DNA of 64,000 nucleotides from positions 21,270,501 to 21,334,500 of the forward strand of contig NC_135358.1 of the NCBI RefSeq assembly GCF_051622035.1, read 5' to 3'. Positions within the stretch are counted from its first letter, which is position 1. Every line of letters begins with the position of its first letter. The notes below the pieces were generated by a model. The model saw only the letters and a program-made list of their open reading frames with translations. It had not been told where the DNA came from and did no database searches. Both the position numbers and the translations under genes were made by a program. Source of the stretch: Arctopsyche grandis (Eukaryota > Arthropoda > Insecta > Trichoptera > Hydropsychidae). Shown here one piece after another: positions 62,869 through 64,000 of this stretch.

Positions 62869-63513
62869 CTGTAAACAATTTCAAAAATTAATTTCAACAT
62901 TCATAGATCACGACTCATATATACATATAAAATCACTCACCCTATTCTCTCTCAATAGATCATAAAGCGTTTCTAGCTTTCTTTGAACATCGTCCAATTT
63001 GCGTTTCACTTGCTGCATAACAGAAATTTACAATTGCAATTACTCAATTCGGCAGTTTCGGTTAAAATAGTATCATTCAAATAATAATAAAAAAATATTT
63101 ACAGGATTATTAGTAGACTGTGCACACTGGGCACGCAATGCATCAAACACGGTCTGCATGTGTATATGTTGTTCCGGAATGGGAGCTTTTTGTACAGGTG
63201 CCGGGATCGGTTTTACCACGTTCTCAACAGGAGGTGCCTAAAATTTACCATAGCAACGATAAATACAATCGAAATATATTCAAAATGTTACAAATATTAC
63301 CTGTTGTTGTTGGTTGTTCATCATATTTTGCATCGGTGGTTGACTAGGTGGCATGCCGCCGTATCCTTGCTGTCCTCCATATCCTTGTTGAGGAGCAGGC
63401 TCTCCTTGGAATGGCGTTTGGTATGTAGGAGGACCTGTAAGTGGAACGTGCTGTGGTGCTACTCCGTACAATGGATGCGTTATGGGAGCAACGGGTACAT
63501 AGTCTTGCTTAGG
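62680..63513 (-). CDS. Sec31: Sec31, outer COPII coat protein, C-terminal four exons
   Basis: The minus-strand coding sequence joins 63513-63301, 63237-63103, 63012-62941 and 62868-62680, 203 codons ending in TGA. All three visible introns are GT-AG and phase 0. The first exon is Pro/Gln/Gly-rich (GYGGQQGYGGMPPSQPPMQN), as in the disordered linker of Sec31. The rest is the C-terminal helical domain: HIHMQTVFDALRAQCAQS, QVKRKLDDVQRKLETLYDLL, AINTLHGVVQMVQTGDY and FLPSLKIMIQTA. The KRKLDD..K.LE.LYD.LRE block is diagnostic of metazoan Sec31. With Sec13, Sec31 forms the outer cage of vesicles budding from the ER. The N-terminal WD40 part lies beyond the right edge. Confidence 0.92.
62941..63012 (-). 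CDS. Sec31: Sec31 72-bp exon
   Basis: Exactly 24 codons, QVKRKLDDVQRKLETLYDLL then RENR, flanked by TTATGCAG and GTGAGT. This is the most conserved block of the C-terminal domain. Confidence 0.92.
63103..63237 (-). CDS. Sec31: Sec31 135-bp exon
   Basis: 45 codons starting APPVENVVKPIPAPVQKAP and running through HIHMQTVFDALRAQCAQS to TNNP. The donor CCT|GTAAAT and acceptor TTTTAG are both clear. Confidence 0.9.
63301..63513 (-). CDS. Sec31: Sec31 Pro/Gln-rich exon
   Basis: 71 codons from PKQDYVPVAPITHPLYG to MMNNQQQQ, with GYGGQQGYGG repeats. The acceptor GTTTTCAG precedes CCT-AAG. It encodes disordered linker sequence upstream of the C-terminal domain. Confidence 0.88.
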
Positions 63514-64000
63514 CTGAAAACAACACGAACATACATACAATCACATATACTCTAGAACGAAATCAGAACAAACAAACTCCATGAAACAAACATGGTTTAA
63601 AATAAAAGTCATGCTGTCGACATAAAAAGGAAATTAATATTGCATGAAAATACTATTACAGTGTAGTTTTAGAACCCAGTATCCACAGACGGAACACGTG
63701 TCAAATTCATTCATTAAAAACTTAAATTTTTCAATAACTACATATGTATATATTTACACAAATGAGATTCCTTGTGTGTAATTCAATGGTATTCGGAAAA
63801 TTTTTCGAAAGCAATTCACCGAATGCTATTCTACTATGAACGTTTTCTTCGAAACGCAATTGTTCGAAAGACATATTTTCGAATCGCTGTTCTAATGCAT
63901 ATTGTTAGCCAAGTTTTTAAGCAGGTGGTAATATGGTGTAACAACGTAACTTAGAGATTGGGTAATTGGTGCTCTTCGACCACTAGTTAACTAGCGCTGA
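63514..64000 (-). other. Probable Sec31 intron running off the window
   Basis: No frame continuing the Sec31 linker was recognised here. The sequence is AT-rich and unremarkable, so the next upstream exon is probably beyond 64,000. Confidence 0.5.

Noticed and set aside
63160..63555. 131-codon plus-strand frame at the right end
   Set aside because: Antisense to the Sec31 exons, which have clear homology and splice sites.

Overview
This is a eukaryotic, almost certainly insect, window. The evidence is spliced genes with 75-90 bp introns beside very large AT-rich non-coding stretches, tRNA-derived SINEs, degraded LINE 3' ends, and scattered ACATACAT/TATGTATG tracts. The two recognisable genes are metazoan adaptor and coat proteins. 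I cannot fix the insect order from the sequence alone. There are no bacterial-style genes, operons, rRNA or CRISPR arrays.

Layout. About 1-53,640 holds no gene I can name. It is AT-rich non-coding DNA with transposable-element remnants, alternating with blocks of higher GC and apparently unique sequence that may be conserved non-coding or regulatory DNA. The repeats are: a LINE ORF1 (gag-like) start cut by the left edge; a TIR-like non-autonomous element in four copies; two RTE-like LINE 3' ends; two CR1/L2-like LINE 3' ends; about a dozen copies of one tRNA-derived SINE family with two 3' tail types; two other short repeat families; a 437-bp near-perfect foldback palindrome at 23,681-24,117; a second inverted-repeat element at 51,303-51,940; and long (TA)n runs. 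A 100-bp segment at 30,438-30,537 looks like a 5' coding exon, but its gene is unproven. Much of this region may be 5' intron of the next gene, because the first exons of that gene are not visible.

53,641-59,238 (+) is the main gene: six exons of a Dok-7-like PH-PTB adaptor, 1,113 residues visible, lacking only the N-terminal part of the PH domain. Its long tail carries an ordered set of tyrosine motifs (YDVP, YDTP, YVNI, YANL, YLLM, YTPM) resembling those of IRS/Dos/Gab-type docking proteins. Its 1.1-kb second intron consists mostly of two oppositely oriented SINEs, and its third intron holds a copy of the TIR-like element.

62,680-63,513 (-) holds the last four coding exons of Sec31, the outer COPII coat protein. 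The gene continues past the right edge. The two genes converge, with 3.4 kb of AT-rich 3' UTR and intergenic DNA between their stop codons. They have no evident functional link: one is a receptor-tyrosine-kinase adaptor and the other is ER-to-Golgi vesicle machinery.
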